Assembly (NCBI GenBank): GCA_963969595.1
Contig: OZ018415.1
Location: 20,274,001 to 20,338,000, forward strand
DNA length: 64,000 bases
Direction of reading: 5' to 3'
DNA from: Neckera pumila
Lineage: Eukaryota; Streptophyta; Bryopsida; Hypnales; Neckeraceae
The notes beneath the pieces are model-generated. The model ran no database searches. It saw only the letters and a list, made by a program, of their open reading frames with translations, and was not told the origin of the DNA. Each line of letters begins with the position of its first letter. The first letter of the stretch is position 1. A program made the position numbers and the translations under genes. Shown in pieces: positions 50,595 to 62,196 of this stretch.

Positions 50595-53500
50595 CTAAGT
50601 GTCATAAGGGTTACGGAACTTCTTGAGCAGCTCTGGAATATCATAACCCAGCATGTCATCTACTGCTTGCAACATCTTGGGCTTCAGTTTCTCGAACTTG
50701 TCGAAGTTGTACCCTGCAAGTCTTTCCCTGTAATGCTCCACGCTGGGGAAGTCACCTGCTGGCAGATGGAACTCTCGTTGCACCTGTATGGTGGGTTGCA
50801 ACCGAGACATCAGAAAAGGGCGACATGTAATACGTCACGATGCAGTTTCTCTCCCGAGATTGTTCCACAAGACTCAAATGCCGCTTGCTCATGCACCGGT
50901 ATTAACTACTAAAAGGATCAAGAGGCCCAAATTCAGCTTTTAGGACTTCCGATGGAAGTCATTTTTTTCGAATTTGTTCTCTCTAACCAACACACAACAT
51001 TCTTCACGAATTCTGGGGACATAAAATTCTGAATGATGTTTCTCACAATACGATCAACCAATTTCATCATTTTAAAACTATGAAGTAGGGATGAAAACCG
51101 ATGAACATTATAAACATACTCCATTTAGCAAAATAGAGAACTCAAGAACTTCACCTTGCCAAACTCCTCTTCCAAGGTATCAATCAAGCGTTGCTGCGCT
51201 TTGACCTTGCCAATCATGGCTGGCATTTCCTTCTTCAGTTGACCTATAATATAGGCATGAATCTTGGCTTGCCTTGCCCTCTTCACGAACTCGTTAATCT
51301 GAAGCAAAGAAATCCATCACATTAGTAACATGTGCACTCTTAACTGAAGTCAGTTGCTCTGGAATAATAACAACTTTGGTTGCAACGTCAAGGATGATGA
51401 GTCCAAGTGAATGTGTGGATGTACCCTTCGGTCGCAGGCCTTCCTAGGAATGTCCTTCAAGTCACAGAGAAGATCCTCCTGTTCTCTTTCAAATAACTCC
51501 TTCCCAATCGACCCAACTTTCTGCTCATCAATTGGTCTATCATTGAAAGATCTGCAAGTTTTATGGAAAAGTCAGTCACGTCCTGAACCTATTCCTCGAG
51601 ATAAAAAGTTGAAAATCTTTTCTCGCTTCTGTTCGACCCTTTCACAACTGGGAATGCCATATGAGGTGTTGAACGTAAGGGCCTTAGTGCCAGTAGAGTT
51701 GAGACTATCATACTAGAGCACATATTCACAATGCAGTCCTGCAAATCAAACAATTATTCTAGCAAATTCAAACTGACTATACTGTGATGTGACAATTCAT
51801 TGGCCTCGGACTTCAACCTAGCGCCTGTATTTGACTTCGCTCACGGCAGTCCTCATAACAGTGAAGGCAGTCAGAAGACGCACCCAATATAAACCCGCAT
51901 GACTTCAGGGGTGTTAAGGACCTTGCCCAATGACCACATGAGCGCGCCATATACTCTCATCAGCTGCAGTATCAGCTCATGACATTAGACCACGGAAAAA
52001 AAGCCCCACAATTCGCTTTAGAAGTGACTTACGAAGACAGAACAGGTCTTACTTCTAACGCAAATTCAGGTTCTCAGAGAAAGAGCTCCGGTGCAATTTG
52101 TCTACCTAGTAACATTGATGTCTACCGTATCATACAAAATGATGGATTTCACAACCCAACATTGTGGAAAGATCTTTCGTTCAAGAAGGACGGTAGTCAA
52201 ACCTGCTGGGTGTCAACTTGGTCGGCCTTGTTCAAAACAACACGAATTTTATCATCATGGCCACGCAGAGAAGAGATGACCCTTTTGAATTCATCACTGA
52301 TATCCAACTTGTGGGGATCAAAAAGCAACAGAATGAGGTCGCACTTGGTTGCAAACCATTCTGTGACACCTGTAAAATCATAGCTTCTCTGGGTCCTTTG
52401 CTTCTCTCCAGACAGCACTCCAGGTGTGTCCACAAAGGTAATGTGCTCCAGCAACTGTTCCCAAAAGAAATTATGAGATACTGCCAGGTCACCAAACTTC
52501 AGACTCAACTTTAACGCAATATCAAAGTAACATATAATCAACGCATGTTTCTTTATCTCTTAAGATTCTTCTGGTGGAATGTCACGAACAGTCATCATAA
52601 CTATTTCGGCATTTCTAAGGTAAGGGGAATCGTAGGTTTAAGCAAGTTAACGACATCGTACAGGATGTGGCATTTGAGAACACTCGAATTTGTTGAGGAA
52701 AGCCTGGCCAAATCTGGTGAGACCACTGAAAGGCATGTCAGCCTGCACCGCAATTGTGTTACCCGGCACACTTCGCTCATCTGGTCCTCCCTGGATAACC
52801 ACAGAAACACATATACATTTATCATAAGCAGCTCTGCCTACCCTTGAATCCCACAATGGGGATATCAACTATTTTTAACTTTCATGAAGTGAAAGCTTAA
52901 CCTGTTTTGATGACAGTGCACAGAAATCCTTAAATGGATCATGTGAGTAGCTAGCGAAATGCAACTCATATTTACATGCAAGAAGCCATTCGACATCCTC
53001 GGTGTACATGGAAGAAAGTAGCTGCAAGAAACCAAATTCTTTGAACAAGTAGGAGGCCTACGTGGAGAGGATGTACCCACCATGACTACGACAAATCGGT
53101 CAGTTGTAGGCTCGGGTCCAATGTGCGCGCCTGGATAACCTGTTCGTAGCAAATGCTTGATGAAAGTTGTTTTGCCTGTTGAATATTGACCCAGCAGCAT
53201 CACTTGAGGCTTCGACTCAAAGTCACTATCTGTCTGCACAAACGAAAATCCACAACATCAGTCACCTAGTCCACATCTTGCAAGGTCCATAAGCACTTTG
53301 AAGTATGCAAAAAAAATAGTACCAGAGTAGGAGAGACAAAGTCGTTAAAACGGTATGCGACTTCCAAGGGCTTCAGTTTCTCATTATAGAGCTTCTTCAG
53401 GCCGTCCACGATTGATGTAACTACCTCCGCTGGGATGGTCTGCAAACCAATACCAACGTTGAACGACTGCACATCTACTGAAATTAAAAGACTTCTAATA

Positions 53501-55449
53501 AAAATCGATGCCAACCACATGTGAAACAATGTGAACAGAAATTGAGGGAAACATGGCCGAACAAAGTGCTGCTTCGCAAACCAAACAGATCACACCCTGC
53601 TTCTGGAAACAATTATAAGTGAAAGACCAAGCTCCTTACCTTTCGTGGAGCCCTCTGACTGAACCATCGTGATGGTTGTGTAAGCTGTCGCTGCGGTGAT
53701 GACCCTGTGGACGTATAATTTAATAAACTTCTTCAGTAGATTGGTCATGCGTAAACAGGACAGACAAATGTATTTCGTCCAATTAATAGTCCAGTATAAA
53801 AAAATTTCCTAAGCGTTATCAGAACCTTACAAAATTTCAACTACGAAAAGACGGAACATACCATTGCTATGCAGCGAGTCATTTGAGGATGGGGATGTGC
53901 GTTGTGGTCCCTTCTGAAAACAGGCATTTGAAACTAGAAAATTGAGTGAAACCCCAGCGATAACTTCTTGTACATGCATGAGCTCCAAAAGGTCATGCAA
54001 AAGATTGAATAAATACGATAACAGAGTCACTAAATTAGACAAAAGAATGGAGAATGAGCCGCACCGACATTAGCTCCGCCAGCGCAGTCATAGTGGGTGC
54101 GGCAATATTGTCCAGATCTACAAGGAAAAATTAGCATTTCAACATCAATTGCCAAGCATAAACATATCCAGGGAGAGGAGAAAGTAATGAAGAATATGTT
54201 AAAATACCAGAGTGCAATATGATTGCAATTACATTATGTTCTGTACTACTATGCTGAAAGTCAAATTAGAATAGTAATTTCAAATCACCACGCCAGTCCT
54301 ACATATTTGCTTGGTCTGAAGTATAATGTAGCTCTTCATAGCAGAAATGAATTTACCAGCATCCTTAAGAATGTCGGGGCTGACATCCCTCCCTGTCTGG
54401 GCCATAGAGATAACCTGCAAATCCTCACTACAGTTGTGAGATTCTGTTTTCTTTCTTTAGAAGCAAGTGCATTCCAACTTCTACTGAATTCGTACTCATT
54501 GAAGGGTTTCCTAGGGAGTTTGGCAACGGCTAACCTGCATCGCAGAGACAAACTCGTTGAAGCCAAGAAATCCCTGTCGCTTCACATCAGCGATTGCCCA
54601 AACCTGCGCAACGAATCACAGGCTTCAGTGCTAGATCTGCTCAACTGATCAACATATGTGCTCGAGTAGATATCGGTTAATGTTAAGTAATCCAGAAAGC
54701 TTAAACTGGCAGGAGATGGTCAACAAAAAAATTAGATAAAGATTTCACTAGCTTTGGTATCCACAGAAAGTTAAGGACACGGTGCCACCCCTTGTCTGCA
54801 TAAACTGTATGTAGTATCTTGTTGGTGGAACTCTACTTTTGTTACCTAGATTTGTTTCCAACAAAATATACAGCTCAGACAGGTTCATCGAGAGGGCGAT
54901 CAATTGCAATACCTGCTTCAATTCTGCCCTCGGCAACTCAGAGAGGGAGAAGAATTTCACTGCATCGTTGCCCGTAAGACGCCCATCGCTATCTATCAAT
55001 CAAGAAAGGCAACTTTAGAATTAAGACAAAATGCAGCCTTACGGTAACAACCCACTGGGGCACATCCCAACATAATTGGATGAAGTATCCTCCTTCCTCA
55101 ATTCTACAAGCAATTGGTTAGTTCTTCGGAAACAAGAGTAAGCCCATGTACATCACAAAAAGGTAAACCAAGAAGTACACCAAGACATATCAGAAAATAC
55201 TAAAACAATGCTAACCGATCTTTCAAGTCATTCTTGTTTTAGACACTTACAAGCAAAGCATCAAAATCTTGCTAGTTGAATGTTCTATTCCTAAGAAACC
55301 AAATCAAGACTGATGTCAGATGCAACAGAGTGGTAACATGGTTAGAGAAAACATGCAAGGACAGGCGAACCTGCGTCGGCGTATTCGAACCACTGACGGT
55401 ACGCTTGCTCGTCTTGTTTCGTAGTCGGTCTGGTCGCTAGTACATCCAT
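50595..55449 (-). CDS. EHD1: EH-domain-containing dynamin-like ATPase (plant EHD1/EHD2 type)
   Basis: EHD proteins bind and remodel membranes in endocytosis and recycling. Fifteen exons (minus): 55449-55371, 54992-54913, 54603-54535, 54414-54357, 54117-54065, 53913-53862, 53704-53640, 53439-53323, 53233-53081, 52790-52662, 52454-52203, 51963-51884, 51551-51425, 51298-51155, 50783-50595, giving 548 aa with phases all consistent. The EH domain is N-terminal, as in plants, with an EF-hand loop (D25-A-D27-S-D29-G...D36). The P-loop is GQYSTGKT (206-213), then DTPG (294-297), and NKAD (360-363). The helical C-terminus ends [20 protein letters not shown]. Residues about 123-150 form a low-complexity Ser/Gln/Pro/Arg linker. 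Normal length (Arabidopsis EHD1 about 545). Intact. Confidence 0.96.
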
Positions 55450-57109
55450 TTCTCTTCTTGAGGGCAATTCCAACAGTCTTAAACAGTTAGGCCTCACACG
55501 AACTTGATGTGCATTGTCCCCAACAGTAAATTAAGACGTAGCGGCTGCGCCGAAACCTAATCACAGACGAACAGAGAATTCAAGATAGGAAACGATGGCA
55601 GTAATCCCGAGTACCGCACACTGCAGACCGATCCCAAGTGACAAAAAGATTATGAGGCAGTCGCGATCGATGCACAAAATAGCAAACCCGGTACGAAAGA
55701 AAAAATTGCATCCCCTCAAATGCAAATGCAACTGAAAACAGAAAGAAACGCAGAAAGAAAGTCGACACGGGGCAGTAGATGCCGCTCAAGCCAAACTTAG
55801 GATGCTTCCACAGCATACCCGATGCGACACACCAAAATCGAAACCCAAAAACATTGGCGAGTTTAAAACTGTAAGAACTGGACATGTACACCGCTCCACT
55901 TCCACAACCACATTCCAACCACCATACACAACGCTAAGGAACTCGATGAACCTCAAATGCCTGCTAAGCAACAAGAACTCACTCAACTTCAAGAGAAAGA
56001 CATAGAGTATCCCGTGAAAGCTACCAACGGTGATGGAGATTACTAACCTCGGCTGTGATGACAATCGAGTTAAAGATAGAGTGCAATGCAGCAACGATGA
56101 CTACTAAAGAGGCTCACTATGCTTAAGAATCGCCTGTGTTGCTCTGTTCCAGAGCTTTCAGAGGGGCAGGACAAACTGTGCAACGGAAACAGTTGCTTAT
56201 TCTGAATTTTCAAATTTAAACGTCCGAGTTCGCCGCCCACTTCCCTCATTCTGTGGGACCGGGCCAGGTGGCAGAGAAGACAGATCCATCCATCTGAACT
56301 TACTCTTTCCATTCATTCCGCCTCGCTATTTTGTTTCGTCATCGACACGCTTTGCGGGTGCAGGCTTGCATTTATTCAATTCGTGGGAGTTTCGGGTTTT
56401 CGATCAAGGGTTAACCCAGATGCGAATTCGTTCTTTTGGATTAAGCAATTGAACAAGCGTTATTTGATTTCAGCCCTGCGTAGATTCCTATTTCTCTTCC
56501 GAATGGGACTGTCTGTTCGGGGTCCAAAAATAGTTGCACGAGTGTGGATTGGAATTCTGTTTTTTGCTGTTGTGAGTTTGATGGGAGCGAGTTGTTGTGT
56601 GTGGATGGGAAGAAACATGCACGATTACCTGTGAATGCAAAGCTGTTTTCTATGTTGGATTTTGGAATTAGGGTTCAGACCGTGTCCATATTCGTAATTT
56701 TTCTGCTACATAGGGTCAATCGAGAGACTTAAATTTTTTCTTTTACTACCGGTGTTACGGTTTCGTATGAGGACATGGATTCTTCGAACAGGGTTTAGTT
56801 CGAGGTCATACACTCAAAATTGCGGAATGACGTGAGAAGCGTTTCCCTGTTGTGGCAGCAGATGTTATAATCACATGTAGATGAGTGTTGTTGGTACAAC
56901 TACTCGCATTCCTACCTCCAATAACCGCAATTGACCCAATCTTCTGGAATCATTTTCCAATAACTTTCAAAAGTAAGTGACTGTGCAAAATTTAACCGGA
57001 GGCTAGAATTCTCAGAGCTTCAACATCCGTGATTCCCTGAATGCGAAGCTGCCTGTGATTGCGAGTGTTAAGGTTTGGGAGTTTGGGGTTTTGGGTATAC
57101 TTTGGCGCT
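55450..57109. other. Divergent spacer between EHD and the PAXX-like gene
   Basis: No coding exon found. 5' UTR introns of either gene could lie here. Open frames at 55580-56312 and 56383-56732 lack family similarity. Confidence 0.5.
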
Positions 57110-59312
57110 ATGACCACGTTTGAGGAATTCGAGGCAGTATTTGGCGCTGCAGAGGGGCAGCTGGAGCGTTCATCGATTCACGACCTTGTGCTGCTGCCGT
57201 TTCTCTTCTACCTGCGTGCCCACGATAGTGATCACCTTTTGATCCATGTCACCGACTTCCACGCCAACACTTGGTTTGCGGATATGAGCACCGAGTATTT
57301 GGAGGATTTGGTACTCATACTTTCCTCTCCAATTTGATTAACTCATCGTTTTAGGGTTGATACCCTGTTCTTTTTGTTGATGATTTGAAAATTTGTTGGC
57401 AAGAGGGACGAGATTGGCATTGGCGGGTCTTGGGAGGATTTTGTCAGCTACGTGAGGGCTGTGTTTGCTTCCGACAATGTGAAGATTGTCCTCCGAGGAT
57501 CTTCTAGCGAAGGTATTTTTTTTTTGTCAATCTCTCGGATGTTAAACAACTGTTGTAGGCTTCTCGTGAGATTGTTGCATGTTTTGGAACGTTCTACGAA
57601 TGCATATATTCATAACATTCTGCACCTCTACACTTTTGAAATCTAACGCACAATCATGGGACAGTAAATGTGAAAAGTAAAACATGTCAAGCTATCTTCC
57701 GAGAACTCTTCCTAACACCTTCTATTTCAAGCATCCACCAAGGTGAATTGCAAATCTAGGCTTACGTGTAGGCACATTCACCACTCCATTATTTGAAGCA
57801 TTTCAAACTGGTGAAGAATGTTATGAGTCATCTCAATGAATTCGGCCTTTCTGCAACCAGGTGCAACTTCAGCAGCTGTGTGGGGGCAGAAGGCGAGGGG
57901 AACTCCCAAAATTCGTGTGAACCTCACCAAATTGGAGGGGACATCTGCGAGTGATGCCATGGGGACTCTGTCGGCGGAGATGTTCAAGGTCTATCGTTCA
58001 CAAGCTGACTCCCTTTCCTCAGGTCAGTGTTACATCATCCATATCTAATTATTTTGACTCTGAGAAATTCGCTCTTTCTCGATGAAAGCTTTTAACCCCT
58101 AAAAGACCAACGACACTTGGTTTTATTAATGACCAATTCGAATGATCTTATTGTGAACATAGTAGAATTCTTTCGAGGCCAGGTCTTATTTCACCAGAAT
58201 ATGTGAAGAACTTTGTATGAGTCGGTCAAGCAATAAATAGAATTGGACAAAAGACAGTCCCATATGACCTACTCAAAACTGCTTAAAAAGCCCGAGGGCC
58301 CAGTTCGAGCTTCTTAGCCTTACGGGGTTAAAGCACGTTTGGTGATATTTTTTGCTTACAATAGTTGAGGTAAAGCTGAAGATACATTCGCGAACTTTGC
58401 AGAGTGTGCTCGCGCGCTTCAAATGTCGACAGCCTACGCGCATGAAAAGGTTTTTGCCCCTTCGCATTGTATCCACTGCATGTGATTTTCCGCTGCAGTT
58501 GTAATGTTTGTTTCTTGGTCGTATTTGAACGCGATTCCAGGGAATTTTTAACTATTTCATGAACTTTTTACACGGCAACATAAAGAGAATCTTCTAAATG
58601 ATTCATGGGGCTCTATGGTTGTAATGATCATACCAAGGCCTCACCATGATACATAGAGTCCTCCAACTGACGGCCATAGGAAGACCTTCCAAATGATTGA
58701 ATCGCTGGGAAGATTGTCTTTGTGATGTTGTCTTAAAGTTTCTGAAGCAGTCTAATTCTACCGAAAACCATGTATATGGCTGTTGCTTACAAATGTATCA
58801 CGACTTGTGATGGCCAGGCGAGAGCAGACGTACTTCAAGACAGGTTGGACGCTTTGAACTTCAACCCAAAGAAAAAGCGTCTCCGTCCTACAATATCAAT
58901 GGATCAGCTGTCTCGAACCCAAGCCACTCAGAGCATTGGGGCTTCCCAATTTCCAACCCCGTCTGTTTTTGAAGATTTCGGGACTCAAGGGGCCAAAGTA
59001 GCTGGTATGATTTTCAACACACTCTCCTCCCTATGCTGGCATAGGTTTGTGATCTCAGAGTTCAGATCTAATAATGAAATTCCATGGATTGCATGCACTA
59101 GGAAATCATCTCCAAGGAACACTGTATTTTTCACATGGAGTTTCGTGGTACTGACATGATAATTTTCAGAATTTGATTTAGCCTCCAGTGGCCAGATGGA
59201 GCCACCAAAGGCAACAAAACCAGCGGCCAAGACTAGACTTGCTGGTTCTCGGTTACGTGCCGCTCCACTTGTGAGAAAGCCCAAGCGGAGGACGACCGTT
59301 GACTCAGATTAA
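57110..59312 (+). CDS. XRCC4-superfamily protein, probable PAXX-like NHEJ factor
   Basis: Likely role (inferred): accessory factor of non-homologous end joining, recruited by Ku. Exons: 57110-57310, 57404-57512, 57861-58022, 58828-59004, 59170-59312, giving 263 aa. The N-terminal part has the XRCC4-type head pattern: LLIHVTDFHANTWFADMS, EDLRDEIGI, WEDFVSYVRAV, VKIVLRGSSS, and KIRVNLTKLEG, which lines up with LAFDLSKVPG of human PAXX. A likely helical stretch follows, DAMGTLSAEMFKVYRSQADS. The tail is basic (PKKKRLRP, RKPKRRTTVDSD) and could bind Ku or DNA. Exon 4 has competing acceptors (after ..GCCAG or ..GAGCAG); only the second keeps frame with exon 3. An intron 3 repeat lies at 58092-58331. 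XLF or XRCC4 remain possible, but XRCC4 proteins have a longer coiled coil. Confidence 0.6.
58092..58331. mobile_element. TTAACCCC-terminal MITE-like element in intron 3 of the PAXX-like gene
   Basis: 240 bp bounded by TTAACCCC and GGGGTTAA, with diverged sub-terminal inverted repeats (TTAACCCCTAAAAGACCAA against TTAACCCCGTAAGGCTAAGAA). Homologous over most of its length to 18179-18410. The bracketing bases fit a TTA/TAA target duplication. Confidence 0.72.
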
Positions 59313-60483
59313 CCATGACACTACCAATGTCAGTTTGTCAATTTCAATTCTCTAATTGAAAGTTCTGCAACATCATTGCAAGTGGAGCTCTTGAACAATT
59401 GTTACCAAAATATTTACAGGAATTATGAGTTCTTAGAATTAGTGTCGGCGGGGTGTTGTTTCCTAGACTATTTAGTTTAACTGAAGCAATTCACAATCAT
59501 CCACGTCTTCTGCATCTGGGTATGGTTTTGCGAGCAGTTCACTCGTCGTGTGAGATCACAATTGTGAGTTGAAGATGTTTTAAGGTTTTCACATTTTCTG
59601 TGCTGGTGGCGAATTGTACGCCACGTTGCATGCTGTACTTGCAGGTTTCAGCGGAGTGGGGATTGGTGAGGCTTGGTAGAGTTGGGGTTCCTGCCCGGTA
59701 GAGAGTTGTGGGGTTGGCCATGGGGCAGAGGCAAGACTTTGAGAATATGATTTGATGAATCCAGCGGCAACGGTTGACTGATTTCTGAATGGATTTGCTG
59801 TGTGACAGACATTGTGCTGGACATCAGAAGTTGAAACTCTTTCACTAAATTGTTAATGCCATTTGACATTGTTTTCTATGGTTGCTAGCTTGTAGTTCAG
59901 GTATAAGGTAATACACCTATTATCGTTCAGAGTTTCGTTCGAAGTATCGTTCGGAGAAGCATCCCAGCATGGTTTCTATTAAACTTTAGTTGGATCGTGT
60001 TGGCAATTGAAAGATTGAAAGAAGCTTCTAGACCATTACTTTAACACGATTGAAGACTGAGGATTCAACCAGTGTCTGAGGTTATGTCTGGTAATAGATG
60101 TGAGAGAACAACCTTGGCACATGGAAATAGCGTAACCTGAGCTACAAGAAAATTCATCCGGAAACAACAGATTTGTGTGGGATTGGTCACCTGATTTGGA
60201 CACAATCAATGGATATCAAACAAATTTATATTTATTGTGTTTGGTCGTACATATATCATAATATTGTTCTTTTTGTGCTGTGGTGCTTCATATTCATACT
60301 TTCCATATATAATGCTTGGCTGCTTCTAGAGAAATGGGCACCATTGATGTTAAGACGTTTAGCATTCCATTTTACTGCGCGCTGTGCACTGCTTTCCTCA
60401 CGGGATGCTTCTATGGATGTTAGTCAACAATCCACTTCTTTAGCCTGGGGAGTTGGAATTATTGCACAATTTATTTCATTGGA

Positions 60484-60573
60484 ATAGGTTGTCATCAAAC
60501 AGTTCTTTTTGAGCTGTCTTCACGTAGCACATACAGGACTAGGAGGCAGTAGAACTGTTTGATGACAACCTAT
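60484..60573. repeat. Perfect 23-bp inverted repeat with 44-nt loop
   Basis: 60484-60506 and 60551-60573 are exact reverse complements (ATAGGTTGTCATCAAACAGT, then TCT). The loop has no pairing of note. It could be a young foldback transposon end, a small-RNA hairpin or a terminator-like structure. No target duplication was seen. Confidence 0.92.
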
Positions 60574-61940
60574 CCTTCAATTGCAAATTGTAGGAACATA
60601 CTGACATGGAGTTCTGAATTCCATCCAAAGCTACTGGTAGTGCAACAGTTGGAATGTACCAGCTTTCGTTTCTTCAGCGAATGCGTCAGTTTCCGGAGAG
60701 ATTCAATCAAGAAATGTAGTTAGCATTCATAACATTAGTGGGTTTCAGAGCAGTTTAAGGAAGCAAAATGTTCCATGACCGAGTATTTCCAATGTTGGAA
60801 TGGGAGAATCGATAGGAGAGATCAAAATGATGCGTACATCGAAAGACTTATCAACGTTGAAAGCTACCTGTTTCGGTGGGTGAGAACTTCTAACGCTGAA
60901 TGTCGGTCATTGAAGTATACATTGCACCACTTAGCAAGTTAGGTCTAGGAAAAAACCTTAATGATGGCCGTGACTAACTTGAAAGCTACTGATGATGAAT
61001 GGCTTACAGAACATTGTCTGTAAGAGACAAATTTGTACCCAATGATAATTTCTATTGAAATGTTCAATATCAAGCTTGTTACTACGTATCCTCCTCTGGA
61101 ATTATGACATTGTATCAATACATGATTTCACGCAACAGGTAACTCAAATTATGAAAATTGCACAGGTATGTAATGATTCGACATCTCATCTTACCTGACC
61201 AATCTGCATCCATCGCTCATACCGTGATAGAAAAAATTCAGAAACTGCAAACATTAGCTTATCCGCAAATATCAGTGATTTCTTCCAAAACGCAAGTAAC
61301 ATTGTCACTAAGGGAGAATTGCACGAGACAAGCAAATGCCCAAAGTCAAAAGAGATGTCAATTCACGATTCCGATAAGAAGTGCATTGCATTGAGCAATT
61401 CGATTTATTCTCTTTCATGAGTTGATAGTGTACTGTACAGGACCAATACCTCTTGAGATGTCAACCAAGCAAAGCCTTATAAAGTTAAGGCAACCTTTCG
61501 ACACTCCGGGCACACTTCTTTCATGCGTCACATGAACAGGTTTTCCTAGAATAGAGCTATTTGAAGGGACTCACGACAACAATGACTCGAGTCTCGCAGT
61601 GCATTGGCAAGACTTCCGATATCATTGAGCAAGTGGCCATCAAGCACTACGTCACCTTCAAAAAGTCTCAACTAAATTATGTGTACATGTTGCATTGACC
61701 TGTAAAGGTGGATCCATAAGAAATTCCATCCGTTCTCGCAGCAATTTTAGGGGGTTGGCCCCCCATGGTAGATGCGAGCCGCAAGTACCTAAACTTTCCG
61801 AGCGGGGTCCTGCCAGCAAAACCACATATTCTCCATCAATGACAGGAAACACGAAACACTTAAAAGCCCTAAAACTAAGAAGACTAGACTGCACAACACA
61901 ATATTTGAATATAAGGCACAGTATACTCAAAACATCTGCT

Positions 61941-62120
61941 ATTGACAGACCCCAGTTACCAACAGCAACTCATCTCTCCCAATACACCAGGTTGAGCTTT
62001 ACTTGCAACTTGTGTGCAACCTGGATTTTGCTACAGGTGTGAGGCCACTGATCTCTGAATATAAAGTAAGGTTGTTTACTATCCTTCAACGGTGGTCTAC
62101 AACATCCCACTTGCATGAAG
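61941..62120. repeat. Dispersed repeat R1, third copy
   Basis: Runs ATTGACAGACCCCAGTTACC, AGCAACTCATCTCTCCCAAT, GGCCACTGATCTCTGAAT, then TCTACAACATCCCACTTGCA and GAAGAAATCA. It matches the copies in introns of both ATXR genes. It ends about 75 bp from the stop codon of the DUF3455 gene. Confidence 0.68.
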
Positions 62121-62196
62121 AAATCACCGTACACACGTTGGTTACATGCTTAAACGGCCAGTACCAAACGCAAGAAGTAAAAAAAGCCAATATCAC

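Larger units (their letters stand above)
59313..62196. other. Spacer between the PAXX-like gene and the DUF3455 gene
   Basis: No exon of a recognisable family. It contains a perfect 23-bp-stem hairpin (60484-60573) and dispersed repeat R1 (61941-62120). Open frames such as 60173-60487 are AT-rich and without similarity. Confidence 0.5.
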
